From Candidatus Poribacteria bacterium (GTDB taxonomy: Bacteria > Abyssobacteria > SURF-5): DNA of 17,579 nt. This document shows positions 1 through 6,010 of the stretch, piece by piece (position 1 is the first letter of the stretch; each line of letters begins with the position of its first letter). Both the position numbers and the translations under genes were made by a program. The DNA is taken from positions 1 through 17,579 of the forward strand of contig JACRIR010000132.1 of the NCBI GenBank assembly GCA_016215705.1, read 5' to 3'. The notes under the pieces were generated by a model that saw only the letters and a list, made by a program, of their open reading frames with translations, did not search any database and was not told the origin of the DNA.

Positions 1-57
1 AAGCTGTTGGGAAGGATCTGCCCGATTTACTGACGTTTGCGAAAAGCCACGAAATCG

Positions 58-86
58 CGAATAGCATAGGTTGCAGCGTTTGTCAA
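58..86 (-). promoter_or_regulatory. Candidate sigma-70 promoter facing left
   Basis: On the minus strand a perfect TTGACA (81-86) is followed after 17 bases by TATTCG (58-63), preceded by TGC as in an extended -10 box. It would drive a gene beyond the left edge. The -10 box is weak and no gene start is visible, so this is tentative. Confidence 0.25.
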
Positions 87-270
87 ATGCCAAAGGAAAG
101 GAGTTATCCACGAAGATCACGAAGTGACACGAAGCGGTTCAAGGGCTCCCAATCTTTTGTTTGGGCGTATTTCAAAGAAATCGTGCGTTTTCTCCCCGGC
201 TCTTCTTTCCCCCCAGTTCCCCGTGGCCCCCGTGGTTACGGCTTCCTTCTTTGCGTTCTTGCGGTGAATG

Positions 271-303
271 GAGATTCTTCGCTTCGCTCAGAATGACGTA
301 GCG
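271..303 (+). repeat. Intergenic repeat R1, copy 1
   Basis: The copy contains TTCTTCGCTTCGCTCAGAA followed by TGACG. The core is an imperfect palindrome. It recurs nearly unchanged at 815-846 and in diverged form at 2503-2529, 5877-5975 and 13201-13250. Only the intergenic position and the similarity are seen; function is unknown. Confidence 0.6.
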
Positions 304-325
304 ACGTTAGAGTGCGAGCCGTGGT

Positions 326-742
326 TCAGTCTTCGCTTGCCGGTTCAGAACGCAGCTTCTTTTTCTCGGACACCAGCTTCTTGTTCTTGAGCATTTTTTC
401 TTTCGCGCGCTTCGAGCGCTTGCGTTTCTGGCGGCGGAGTTTTTCGCGGCGCCGTTCTTCTTCGCTTTGCCGTCCGAGGATCATGCGCTCGATTTTGTCG
501 GCGAGGAGACGGCGGGCAAGGAATCGGTTGAGCGCCTGCGAGCGCTCGCGCTGAACTTTGACCTCGAGCCCGGTCGGAATGTGTTTGAGATATACGCATG
601 TGGCGACCTTATTGACGTTCTGGCCGCCGTGGCCGCGCGAGCGAATGAATTTTTCGACGAGGTCGCTCTCGCGTATCCCGAGCGCCTGCATTTTGTCGAG
701 CAGAGCTTGCTGTTTACCGGGATTTATGCCGAAATCAGACAT
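326..742 (-). CDS. Stand-alone release-factor-domain protein (GGQ peptidyl-tRNA hydrolase, ArfB/MTRFR-like)
   Basis: This 138-residue protein consists of the RF-1/catalytic domain of class I release factors without codon-recognition domains. The GGQ motif is at residues 39-41 in the context RGHGGQNVNK. In this family GGQ lies at the peptidyl-transferase centre and hydrolyses the ester bond of peptidyl-tRNA. The following block (CVYLKHIPTGLEVKVQ, then RSQALNRFLARRLL) matches the stand-alone family that includes mitochondrial MTRFR. The last roughly 45 residues are extremely basic (runs of K and R), like the ArfB tail that occupies the empty mRNA channel of stalled ribosomes. Length is close to ArfB (about 140). 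A GAGG ribosome site precedes the ATG by about 9 bases. A role in rescue of stalled ribosomes is inferred from the family. There is no operon partner, since both flanks are repeat-rich gaps. Confidence 0.85.
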   Translation of the reverse strand: MSDFGINPGKQQALLDKMQALGIRESDLVEKFIRSRGHGGQNVNKVATCVYLKHIPTGLEVKVQRERSQALNRFLARRLLADKIERMILGRQSEEERRREKLRRQKRKRSKRAKEKMLKNKKLVSEKKKLRSEPASED

Positions 743-814
743 ATCTTTTTACCTCGAGGGGGGAAAGGGAGAAACGGAACACGAATAATGCGAATCCCGA
801 CAAATGACACAGAT

Positions 815-846
815 GAGATTCTTCGCTCCGCTCAGAATGACGTCGC
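815..846 (+). repeat. Intergenic repeat R1, copy 2
   Basis: Same element as at 271-303 (GAGATTCTTCGC then CGCTCAGAATGACGT), differing at about two positions. The near identity of two non-coding copies 540 bases apart suggests a dispersed repeat family rather than chance. Confidence 0.6.
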
Positions 847-874
847 TTCTCACTTTTGTCCCTTTTGCGCAATC

Positions 875-894
875 GGGCGCAATGAATTGCGCCC
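875..894. repeat. Palindromic repeat R3, GGGCGC type
   Basis: Arms GGGCGCAAT and ATTGCGCCC surround a two-base loop, followed by CCTAC. The GCGCCCCTAC ending is shared with the element at 17529-17552, and the CGCCCCTAC ending with the palindrome at 7969-7997. Confidence 0.5.
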
Positions 895-969
895 CTACAT
901 CCCTTTTCGCCTCTTCTTAACCCGAAACTCTAAACCCTAGTAGAGCGCCTCCTAAATAATGTTGCAATG

Positions 970-993
970 CTCCCCCTTTGAAAAAGGGGGGAA
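970..993. repeat. Palindromic repeat R2 (CCCCCTTT / AAAGGGGG), copy 1
   Basis: Arms CCCCCTTT and AAAGGGGG in an intergenic position. Related copies lie at 10490-10521 and 17470-17502. There is no T-run after it, so it is not called as a terminator. Confidence 0.5.
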
Positions 994-1076
994 CGGCGCC
1001 GAGTTAAGTGCATGTTATTTAGGAAACGCGGTACTAGACCCCGCGCGAAGCGCACGGTTCCCCTTTCGCCTTTCGC

Positions 1077-2414
1077 CTACTCTATGCCGTATCTTCTCAT
1101 TTTCCGCCAAAGCGTATTTCGCGAAACGCCGAGCTCGGCGGCGGTGCGGTTGCGATTGCCGAAATGCTTGCTTAGAACGTTGCGGATGGTTTCAGCCTCA
1201 GCGTTATCGAGCGGCAGCATGCGCGCTTTCGCAGCAGTCGTAGACTCGGTGACCGCTGCCACAATGTGACTTGGCAAGTCCTCGAGCTGAATCGTGTCGC
1301 CGATGCAGACAACAAACGCATGTTCGATGGCGTTCTCGAGTTCGCGAACGTTCCCGGGGAACGGATAGCCCATGAGCGCGGCCATCACGCGTTCCGAACA
1401 GCGCGCGATCCGGCGCCCCTGAAGGGCATTAAACCGCTCGATGAAATGATTGACCAGCAGAGGGACGTCCTCACGCCTCTCCGACAGAGACGGCAGCGAG
1501 ATGCGCACGACATTCAGCCGGAAATAAAGGTCGGGGCGGAACCGTTTCCTTTGGACCTCGCGCGCGAGGTTCTTGTTGGTGCACGCGATGACCCTCACGT
1601 CGGCCCGGATGGAGCGGTTGTCTCCCAGCGGCGTGTACTCTTTGGTTTCAAGCACGCGAAGGAGCTTTACCTGCATGGCGAGCGAGAGCTCGCCTATCTC
1701 GTCAAGCATGATAGTGCCGCCCTCGGCGATTGCGAACCGGCCCGGCTTGTCTTTCCGCGCGTCCGTGAAAGCGCCGCGCTTGTATCCGAACAGCTCCGAC
1801 TCGAGCAATTGGTCAGGCAGCGCCGCGCAGTTAATCGGAACAAAGGGCTTGGATCGCCTCGAGCCCAAGTGATGTATCGCGCGGGCGGCCAACTCCTTGC
1901 CCGTGCCCGACTCGCCCTCGATGAGGACGTTGCTCTGGCTGTTCGCGACAAGCGGAATCACCTCGAATATCTTATGCATCGACGGGCTCTTGCTGACGAT
2001 GTCCTCAAAGACGTATGAACCCATGAGCCGTTTCCGCAACTCTGTGACCGCGGAAAGATCGCGAAACATCTCGACGCCGCCGAGCACCTTGCCGTCTTCG
2101 GCCACAAGAGCAGAGGTCGAGATTGCGATGGGCAGTCTGCGCCCATCCTTCGTAAGAATATTCACCTCGACGGCCTCGCTCTTCTCGCGGGTCTTGATGC
2201 TTCGTTTGAGCGGGCACTCGACCTCGCAAAAATCCGCCTGAAACACCTGGTGGCAGGGTCGGCCGATTACTTCCTCCTTGCCGTAGCCGGTCAACTCCTC
2301 CGCCATGCGGTTGAACGAAGTGATGCGTCCGTCGGCGTCAATCGTGAAGATGCCGTGGGAAATCGTGTCGAAAATGAGGGGAAAAAAACGCGTGTCGAGT
2401 TCTTTCTGAGACAT
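1077..2414 (-). CDS. Sigma-54-dependent activator: PAS, AAA+, Fis-type HTH
   Basis: A 445-residue bacterial enhancer-binding protein of the NtrC class. An N-terminal PAS domain (about 8-125) carries C54, C63 and C67 (C-x8-C-x3-C), which could hold a cofactor or sense redox state. The AAA+ domain has Walker A GESGTGKE (167-174), the sigma-54 contact loop as GAFTDA (214-219) instead of GAFTGA, Walker B TIMLDE (234-239) and the conserved FRPDLYFRL and FPGNVREL blocks. A Fis-type helix-turn-helix ends the protein (NRTAAELGVSRNTLWRK). There is no receiver domain, so control is by the PAS domain, not phosphorylation. The SD GAGG lies 6 bases before the ATG. It is divergent from the redox operon, which has a sigma-54 promoter, so that operon is the likely target (inference). 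GCGAAAG heptads directly follow its stop codon. Confidence 0.93.
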   Translation of the reverse strand: MSQKELDTRFFPLIFDTISHGIFTIDADGRITSFNRMAEELTGYGKEEVIGRPCHQVFQADFCEVECPLKRSIKTREKSEAVEVNILTKDGRRLPIAISTSALVAEDGKVLGGVEMFRDLSAVTELRKRLMGSYVFEDIVSKSPSMHKIFEVIPLVANSQSNVLIEGESGTGKELAARAIHHLGSRRSKPFVPINCAALPDQLLESELFGYKRGAFTDARKDKPGRFAIAEGGTIMLDEIGELSLAMQVKLLRVLETKEYTPLGDNRSIRADVRVIACTNKNLAREVQRKRFRPDLYFRLNVVRISLPSLSERREDVPLLVNHFIERFNALQGRRIARCSERVMAALMGYPFPGNVRELENAIEHAFVVCIGDTIQLEDLPSHIVAAVTESTTAAKARMLPLDNAEAETIRNVLSKHFGNRNRTAAELGVSRNTLWRKMRRYGIE

Positions 2415-2435
2415 CTCTCTCCTCTTTTGAGGAAG

Positions 2436-2456
2436 GCGAAAGGCGAAAGGTCAAAG
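2436..2456 (+). repeat. Heptad tandem repeat (GCGAAAG, GCGAAAG, GTCAAAG)
   Basis: Three 7-base units in tandem, 22 bases upstream of the activator ATG. The same type of 7-base unit occurs at 1060-1076, 5848-5868, 8419-8453 and, on the minus strand, about 15865-15897. Confidence 0.55.
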
Positions 2457-2578
2457 GGCCGCAGGCCCGAGGCGAAAGGGGAAAAGCAAAGAAGAAAAAG
2501 AAATTGCCTCGCTCCGTTCGCAATGACACAAGCGCAATACGCTCCTCGTTTCCTGTTTTTTTCCGAAGCAACTTTGCG

Positions 2579-2607
2579 GTAGGGGCGACTCGGCGAGTCG
2601 CCCCCAC
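2579..2607. repeat. Palindromic repeat R3 (GTAGGGGCGAC type), copy 1
   Basis: Near-perfect inverted repeat with 14-base arms around one base (left arm begins GTAGGGGCGACTCG). The perfect version is at 7969-7997. It lies in the transcribed leader of the activator gene. Confidence 0.5.
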
Positions 2608-2666
2608 GTATCCTCTATCCTCATTGGCTTTGGGGTGTGGGGGTGACGGATAGATATTACGAGCGT

Positions 2667-2695
2667 ATTATAACATTAATGTCACAAAAACACAA
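2667..2695 (-). promoter_or_regulatory. Candidate sigma-70 promoter of the activator gene
   Basis: On the minus strand a perfect TATAAT (2667-2672) has TTGTGT 17 bases upstream (2690-2695, matching TTG of the -35 box). It points at the activator gene. A TGTCAC half-site (2680-2685) lies between the two boxes, so a protein bound there could repress this promoter. The -35 box is weak, but the -10 box and position are good. Confidence 0.4.
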
Positions 2696-2731
2696 CATGT
2701 GTCACGTGACATGTCTCATTCATGTGACATG
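2678..2731. promoter_or_regulatory. Candidate enhancer sites for the sigma-54 activator (three TGTCAC/GTGACA sites)
   Basis: Three related sites occur: half-site TGTCAC at 2680-2685, a perfect 12-base palindrome TGTCACGTGACA at 2700-2711, and a perfect 11-base palindrome CATGTGACATG at 2721-2731. Their spacing is about 20 bases, close to two helical turns, so they would face the same side of DNA. They lie about 195-245 bases upstream of the predicted sigma-54 transcription start, a normal distance for Fis-type enhancer-binding proteins. Binding by the adjacent activator is inferred. Confidence 0.55.
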
Positions 2732-2899
2732 GAGCGGCGCAATCATGTAATATCTCAATCTTTCGGCATGCCGTTTCTCAAGTAATTCTTACGCAAGGCG
2801 GATGATTGCACAAGTGGCTTGACCGACTCATGTTACGGCTGATCCCATTTCGGCAAATCGTCTCTCCGGTCCGCCAATATTATGCCCGAGGCAAATTCT

Positions 2900-2915
2900 T
2901 GGCGCGAGTCTTGCC
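2900..2915 (+). promoter_or_regulatory. Sigma-54 (-24/-12) promoter of the redox operon
   Basis: TGGCGCG (2900-2906), four bases, then TTGCC (2911-2915). The GG and GC elements are exactly 10 bases apart, as the -24/-12 consensus requires. Transcription would start near 2926, giving a leader of about 43 bases before the ATG at 2969. The divergent neighbour encodes a sigma-54 activator and palindromic sites lie upstream, so three independent features agree. Confidence 0.72.
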
Positions 2916-2968
2916 TCATAATACTGCGGAAATCTTACACAACCACCCCGGTAAAACAGGAACACGCC

Positions 2969-4351
2969 ATGAAAAAATATGCTTATTATGTGGAGCCGTA
3001 TAATGAGACGGAGCGGCCACGGCGTTTCCTCGAAGCGTTTGCCGCGATTCTCAAACACTCGAACTACGGATTTGTGTTGGACACGTACTCGCGCACGAGC
3101 ACTAAATGCGCCCGCTGCGCGTGCAACTGTCAGGTGTTTGAGCAGAGCGGCGACCCGAGGGACGTGCCGTGCTACCGCACCGAACTTCTGCTGAGAGTGT
3201 ACCGCCGATATTTTACGCTGAACGGCACGCTCCGGGCGAGGCTCTTCAACGGGTTTGTATTGACCGACGACTACATCGACGAGATGGCCGAGGCAATGTA
3301 TCGGTGCACGGCCTGTCGCAGGTGCAAGTTCGGCTGCCCGATGGGAGTCGACCACGGTCTGATGACGCATCTCTCTCGCTGGATTCTGGCGGAGATAGGC
3401 ATTGTGCCGAAAGCGCTGGTGGTCGCCACCCGCGAACAACTCCAGGGAAAGACGGGCAACACGTCAGCAATCCCGGTGGTCGCCCTCAAGGACACCTGCG
3501 AGTTTCTTGAAGAGGAACTTCTGGAGAACTACAATTTGCCCGCGAAATTTCCGATGGACGTCGAGGGCGCCGAATACGTCTTCTTCCCGGCTGTCAGCGA
3601 CTACCTGCTCGAGCCCGACACGCTCATGGGCAACGCAGCGGTCATGCACCTAACGGGTGGCTCCTGGACCATCGGAACCGGCTATTACGACGGCATCAAT
3701 TACGGCCTCTTCTACAACGACGCTCTTCTCGACCGGATCGTGAGCAAAGAGGCGCAAGAGATAAAGCGCCTCAAGGCGAAGAAAGCGCTCATCGGCGAGT
3801 GCGGCCACGCTTCGCGCTCGGCCAAGGCCTTCCTCCCGACTTTCTGCGGCGGCAAGAACGCTCCGCCGGTCATCAACATAATGGAATATTCGCACAAAGC
3901 GCTGCTGGACGGACGGCTGAAGGTGAAGTCTGGCGCCATCCACGAGCGGGTCACGTATCACGATCCGTGCAACATCGCGCGCTCGAAATGGATAATCAAC
4001 CAGCCGCGCGAACTCCTCGAGGCAATCTGCAAGGATTTCGTCGATATGGTTCCCTGCGGCCAGATGAACATCTGCTGTGGCGGCGGCGCCGGAACGGTCT
4101 CGGTTGACGAAATCCGCTCCTTCCGCACGGGCATCGGCGGTCGCACGAAGGCGGACCAGATTCGAAAGACGGGCGCGAAGTATCTCGTCGCGCCATGCGC
4201 CAACTGCAAGAAGCAGTTGCGGGAAGTGTGCGAAGACAACGAACTTCACGACGTGCAGGTGGTCGGCCTTCATGACCTGATTCTGAAGGCGCTCGACCTC
4301 GAGGCCTACGGTATAACTCCACCGAAAAAAGATGACGAGGGAAAGGAATAG
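2969..4351 (+). CDS. Cytoplasmic Fe-S subunit with HdrD-type CCG domain (HmcF/DsrK/TmcB-like)
   Basis: A 460-residue protein without signal peptide or membrane segment, about the size of HmcF. Two cubane [4Fe-4S] sites are visible: C47, C50, C54 and C68, and C113-x2-C116-x2-C119-x3-C123-P. The C-terminal half has a complete CCG motif: C334, C369-C370 (CCGGGAG) and C410-x2-C413. In HdrB/HdrD/DsrK this motif carries the catalytic Fe-S centre for disulfide- or thiol-linked electron transfer. The first CCG repeat is degenerate (C278 in ECGHAS). I chose the ATG at 2969: AGGA lies 7 bases upstream and the start falls after the sigma-54 promoter, whereas the in-frame ATG at 2882 lies upstream of that promoter. 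It is the first gene of the operon, 8 bases before the b-haem membrane gene. The physiological thiol or disulfide partner is unknown. Confidence 0.88.
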   Translation: MKKYAYYVEPYNETERPRRFLEAFAAILKHSNYGFVLDTYSRTSTKCARCACNCQVFEQSGDPRDVPCYRTELLLRVYRRYFTLNGTLRARLFNGFVLTDDYIDEMAEAMYRCTACRRCKFGCPMGVDHGLMTHLSRWILAEIGIVPKALVVATREQLQGKTGNTSAIPVVALKDTCEFLEEELLENYNLPAKFPMDVEGAEYVFFPAVSDYLLEPDTLMGNAAVMHLTGGSWTIGTGYYDGINYGLFYNDALLDRIVSKEAQEIKRLKAKKALIGECGHASRSAKAFLPTFCGGKNAPPVINIMEYSHKALLDGRLKVKSGAIHERVTYHDPCNIARSKWIINQPRELLEAICKDFVDMVPCGQMNICCGGGAGTVSVDEIRSFRTGIGGRTKADQIRKTGAKYLVAPCANCKKQLREVCEDNELHDVQVVGLHDLILKALDLEAYGITPPKKDDEGKE

Positions 4352-4359
4352 GAATAGAC

Positions 4360-5064
4360 ATGGAACAGTGGTTACAGTGGGCGCGCGGTCCTGCCTTCAA
4401 GTTTGCGTTTCTTCTGATGGTTTTGGGACTGCTCCGCCAGATAATTCTGGCCGTTATCGGAATCGCGCAGGCGTGGAATCGCGCAGGTGATAAGACCATT
4501 CCGAAAAAAGTTGTCTTTCAGACGACGCTGCAGTGGTTGTTCCCTCTCAAGAAGCTGAACAACAACCGTCCCGCGTACAGCGCCATGTCGGTCATATTCC
4601 ATATAGGGCTTATCTTCACGCCAGTTCTCCTGCTCCCCCACATAGAGTTGTGGAAGCGTGGGCTCGGGATAGCCTGGCCGTCGCTGCCGCATGCCCTGGC
4701 GGACGTGTTCACGCTCGTTACAGTTGCGGCCGCATTGGGCCTGATCATCGGCCGGCTCGGGAACAAGGAGTCGAGGCGTATCAGCCGGGTGCAGGATATC
4801 GCGCTTCCCCCGTTGATGGCGCTTCCGTTCATCACGGGTTACCTGGCGATGCATCCGGTGTTGAACCCGATCGGCTACAACGTGGTCATGTTCATCCACG
4901 TGATGAGCGCAAACGCGATATTCGCACTAATTCCGTTCTCGAAGCTCGGTCACATAATCCTTCTTCCGACGACTCAACTCGTTTCGGAATTGGGCTGGCA
5001 TTTCCCGGCTGCGTCCGGCGTTGATGTCAGCCGCACCCTAAAGAAAGAGAACGTGCCGATATGA
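4360..5064 (+). CDS. Membrane b-type cytochrome subunit (HmcE/DsrM/NarI-like)
   Basis: A 234-residue integral membrane protein with about five hydrophobic segments (roughly 10-35, 72-93, 108-132, 145-165 and 172-198). Histidines sit in or beside them (SVIFHIGLIF, LLPHIELW, GYLAMHP, MFIHVMSAN, KLGHII), suitable as axial ligands for two b haems as in NarI and DsrM. In Hmc, Dsr and Tmc complexes this subunit passes electrons across the membrane between quinone and the HdrD-like protein. Its ribosome site overlaps the stop codon of the preceding gene, and its TGA overlaps the next ATG (ATGA at 5061-5064), so translation of all three is coupled. The C-terminal tail (SRTLKKEN) is charged. Which haem ligands are real cannot be told from sequence alone. 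Confidence 0.85.
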   Translation: MEQWLQWARGPAFKFAFLLMVLGLLRQIILAVIGIAQAWNRAGDKTIPKKVVFQTTLQWLFPLKKLNNNRPAYSAMSVIFHIGLIFTPVLLLPHIELWKRGLGIAWPSLPHALADVFTLVTVAAALGLIIGRLGNKESRRISRVQDIALPPLMALPFITGYLAMHPVLNPIGYNVVMFIHVMSANAIFALIPFSKLGHIILLPTTQLVSELGWHFPAASGVDVSRTLKKENVPI

Positions 5065-5858
5065 ACCAGATGAGCATTCTGACAGATGTAACTCTGTGCA
5101 TCGGTTGCGAAGAGTGCGTCAAGGCGTGCAAGAACACAAATGGCACGGGCGAGGACCAGCCGTGGCGCTGGCAGCGAAAAATCGACGACCTCTCAGCAAG
5201 CCGATGGACAACGATCGTCTCGCGCCCCGAGAAACATTATGTGCGGAAGCAATGCCGGCATTGTCTTGAGCCCGCATGCGCGTCGGTCTGTCCCGTTGGC
5301 GCAATGCACAAGACACCGGAGGGGCCGGTCGTCTACAACCCGAAAATCTGCATGGGCTGCCGCTACTGCATGATGGCATGCCCGTATGGAATCCCGCGGT
5401 ACACATGGTCGGAGGCGGTCCCCTATGTCCGCAAGTGCATCATGTGTTACGACAAGATCAAGAGCGGCGAACTTCAGCAACCCGCCTGCACGGCGGCGTG
5501 CCCGCAGAAGGCGACAATCTACGGGAACCGCGAAGAGCTGCTTCAGATTGCGCATAAGCGAATCGAGGAAAAGCCCGACCTCTACATACCCAAGGTTTAC
5601 GGGGAACACGACGTCGGCGGGACCTCGGTTCTGTATTTGTCGGATGTCAGCCTTGATTTCCTCGGATTAAAGAAGGAAATGGACGACAAGCCGCTGCCAC
5701 CAAGGACGTGGGCGTTCCTTAAGGAAGTGCCTTATGTGTTCGTGGGAGTCGGCGCACTGATGTACGGGACTTACTGGGTCGTCGAGCGGCGGATGCGTCT
5801 CGAAGCCGAAAGACGCGGCGAGCCGTGGCCACCTTCCCATGAAAAAGGGGAAAGGTGA
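5061..5858 (+). CDS. Four-cluster ferredoxin subunit with C-terminal membrane anchor (HmcB/DsrO/HybA-like)
   Basis: A 265-residue polyferredoxin of the type found with NrfD-like membrane proteins. Four cysteine groups bind [4Fe-4S] clusters: C13-x2-C16-x2-C19-x3-C23, CRHCLEPACASVCP, CMGCRYCMMACP, and CIMC paired with CTAACP. They would wire electrons between the membrane NrfD-like subunit and a redox partner. A hydrophobic segment (about 223-242, VPYVFVGVGALMYGTYWVV) followed by ERRMRLEAERR anchors the C terminus, as in HybA and HmcB. No Tat or Sec signal is visible: cluster 1 starts at residue 13 and ATGA overlap fixes the start, so the side of the membrane is uncertain. The last residues (EKGER) and stop codon lie inside a purine-rich heptad repeat. 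Confidence 0.88.
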   Translation: MNQMSILTDVTLCIGCEECVKACKNTNGTGEDQPWRWQRKIDDLSASRWTTIVSRPEKHYVRKQCRHCLEPACASVCPVGAMHKTPEGPVVYNPKICMGCRYCMMACPYGIPRYTWSEAVPYVRKCIMCYDKIKSGELQQPACTAACPQKATIYGNREELLQIAHKRIEEKPDLYIPKVYGEHDVGGTSVLYLSDVSLDFLGLKKEMDDKPLPPRTWAFLKEVPYVFVGVGALMYGTYWVVERRMRLEAERRGEPWPPSHEKGER

Positions 5859-5868
5859 AAGGGCAAAG
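5848..5868 (+). repeat. Heptad tandem repeat overlapping the ferredoxin stop codon
   Basis: Units GGGAAAG, GTGAAAG, GGCAAAG in tandem, then GCGAAAAG. The TGA stop (5856-5858) of the ferredoxin gene is part of the second unit, so the repeat forms the end of the coding region. Confidence 0.5.
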
Positions 5869-5876
5869 GCGAAAAG

Positions 5877-5975
5877 GAGACTCTTCGTTTCGCTCCCAGG
5901 AAACAGGGTTTAACAGTATGGGGGTTTGTTGTTGGAATTGTAGCCCGCCGCAGCGGGTAGCAGATTCAGAATGAC
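5877..5975 (+). repeat. Split copy of repeat R1 with a 70-base insert
   Basis: GAGACTCTTCGTTTCGCTC (5877-5895) resembles the left part of R1, and TCAGAATGAC (5966-5975) matches the right part. The 70 bases between contain a GTTTAAC segment and a GCCCGCCGCAGCGGGT hairpin that is itself repeat-like. The gap lies between the ferredoxin and NrfD-fusion genes, inside the operon. Confidence 0.35.
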
Positions 5976-6010
5976 TTGACGAGAGAGACACAAACCAGAG
6001 GAAAAAAACG

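Larger units (their letters stand above)
1..325. other. Intergenic repeat-rich stretch at left edge
   Basis: No convincing gene is visible. From about 103 there is a run of short words of the ACGAAG type (CCACGAAG, ATCACGAAG, GACACGAAG). At 215-265 there are CCGTGG words and a TTTGCGTTC...GCGGTGA segment, and at 271-303 a copy of the TTCTTCGCTTCGCTCAGAA element seen elsewhere in this window. The open frame at 87-296 crosses these repeats, has no protein-like composition and is not called. Confidence 0.5.
743..1076. other. Repeat-filled intergenic region
   Basis: This 334-base gap holds several short elements and no credible gene: CGAAT/ACGAAT words near 779-808, a TTCTTCGCTCCGCTCAGAA copy at 815-846, a hairpin with GGGCGCAAT and ATTGCGCCC arms at 875-894, a CCCCCTTTGAAAAAGGGGG palindrome at 970-993, and (on the minus strand) GCGAAAG heptads at 1060-1076 running into the stop codon of the sigma-54 activator gene. 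Confidence 0.5.
2415..2607. other. Leader of the activator gene, filled with repeats
   Basis: Between the candidate activator promoter (near 2667) and its ATG lies about 250 bases of leader. It holds GCGAAAG/GTCAAAG heptads (2436-2456), a GGGCC...GGCCC hairpin, a diverged R1 copy (about 2503-2529) and a palindrome at 2579-2607 with GGGGCGACTCG and CGAGTCGCCCC arms. No coding frame here looks real. Confidence 0.45.

Noticed and set aside
467-940. Plus-strand open frame over the release-factor gene
   Set aside because: It is the antisense of a clear GGQ-domain gene and continues into repeats; no protein features.
875-998. Clustered short repeats as a possible CRISPR array
   Set aside because: The repeats differ from one another, have no regular spacing and no unique spacers of similar size.
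1266-2018. Long plus-strand open frame, 250 codons, opposite the activator
   Set aside because: It is fully antisense to the AAA+ domain, whose motifs are unmistakable; open antisense frames are expected in GC-rich codons.
2882-2968. Upstream in-frame ATG at 2882 as start of the first redox gene
   Set aside because: It lies before the sigma-54 promoter and its predicted start site near 2926, has no ribosome site, and adds 29 residues without family resemblance. The ATG at 2969 has AGGA 7 bases upstream.
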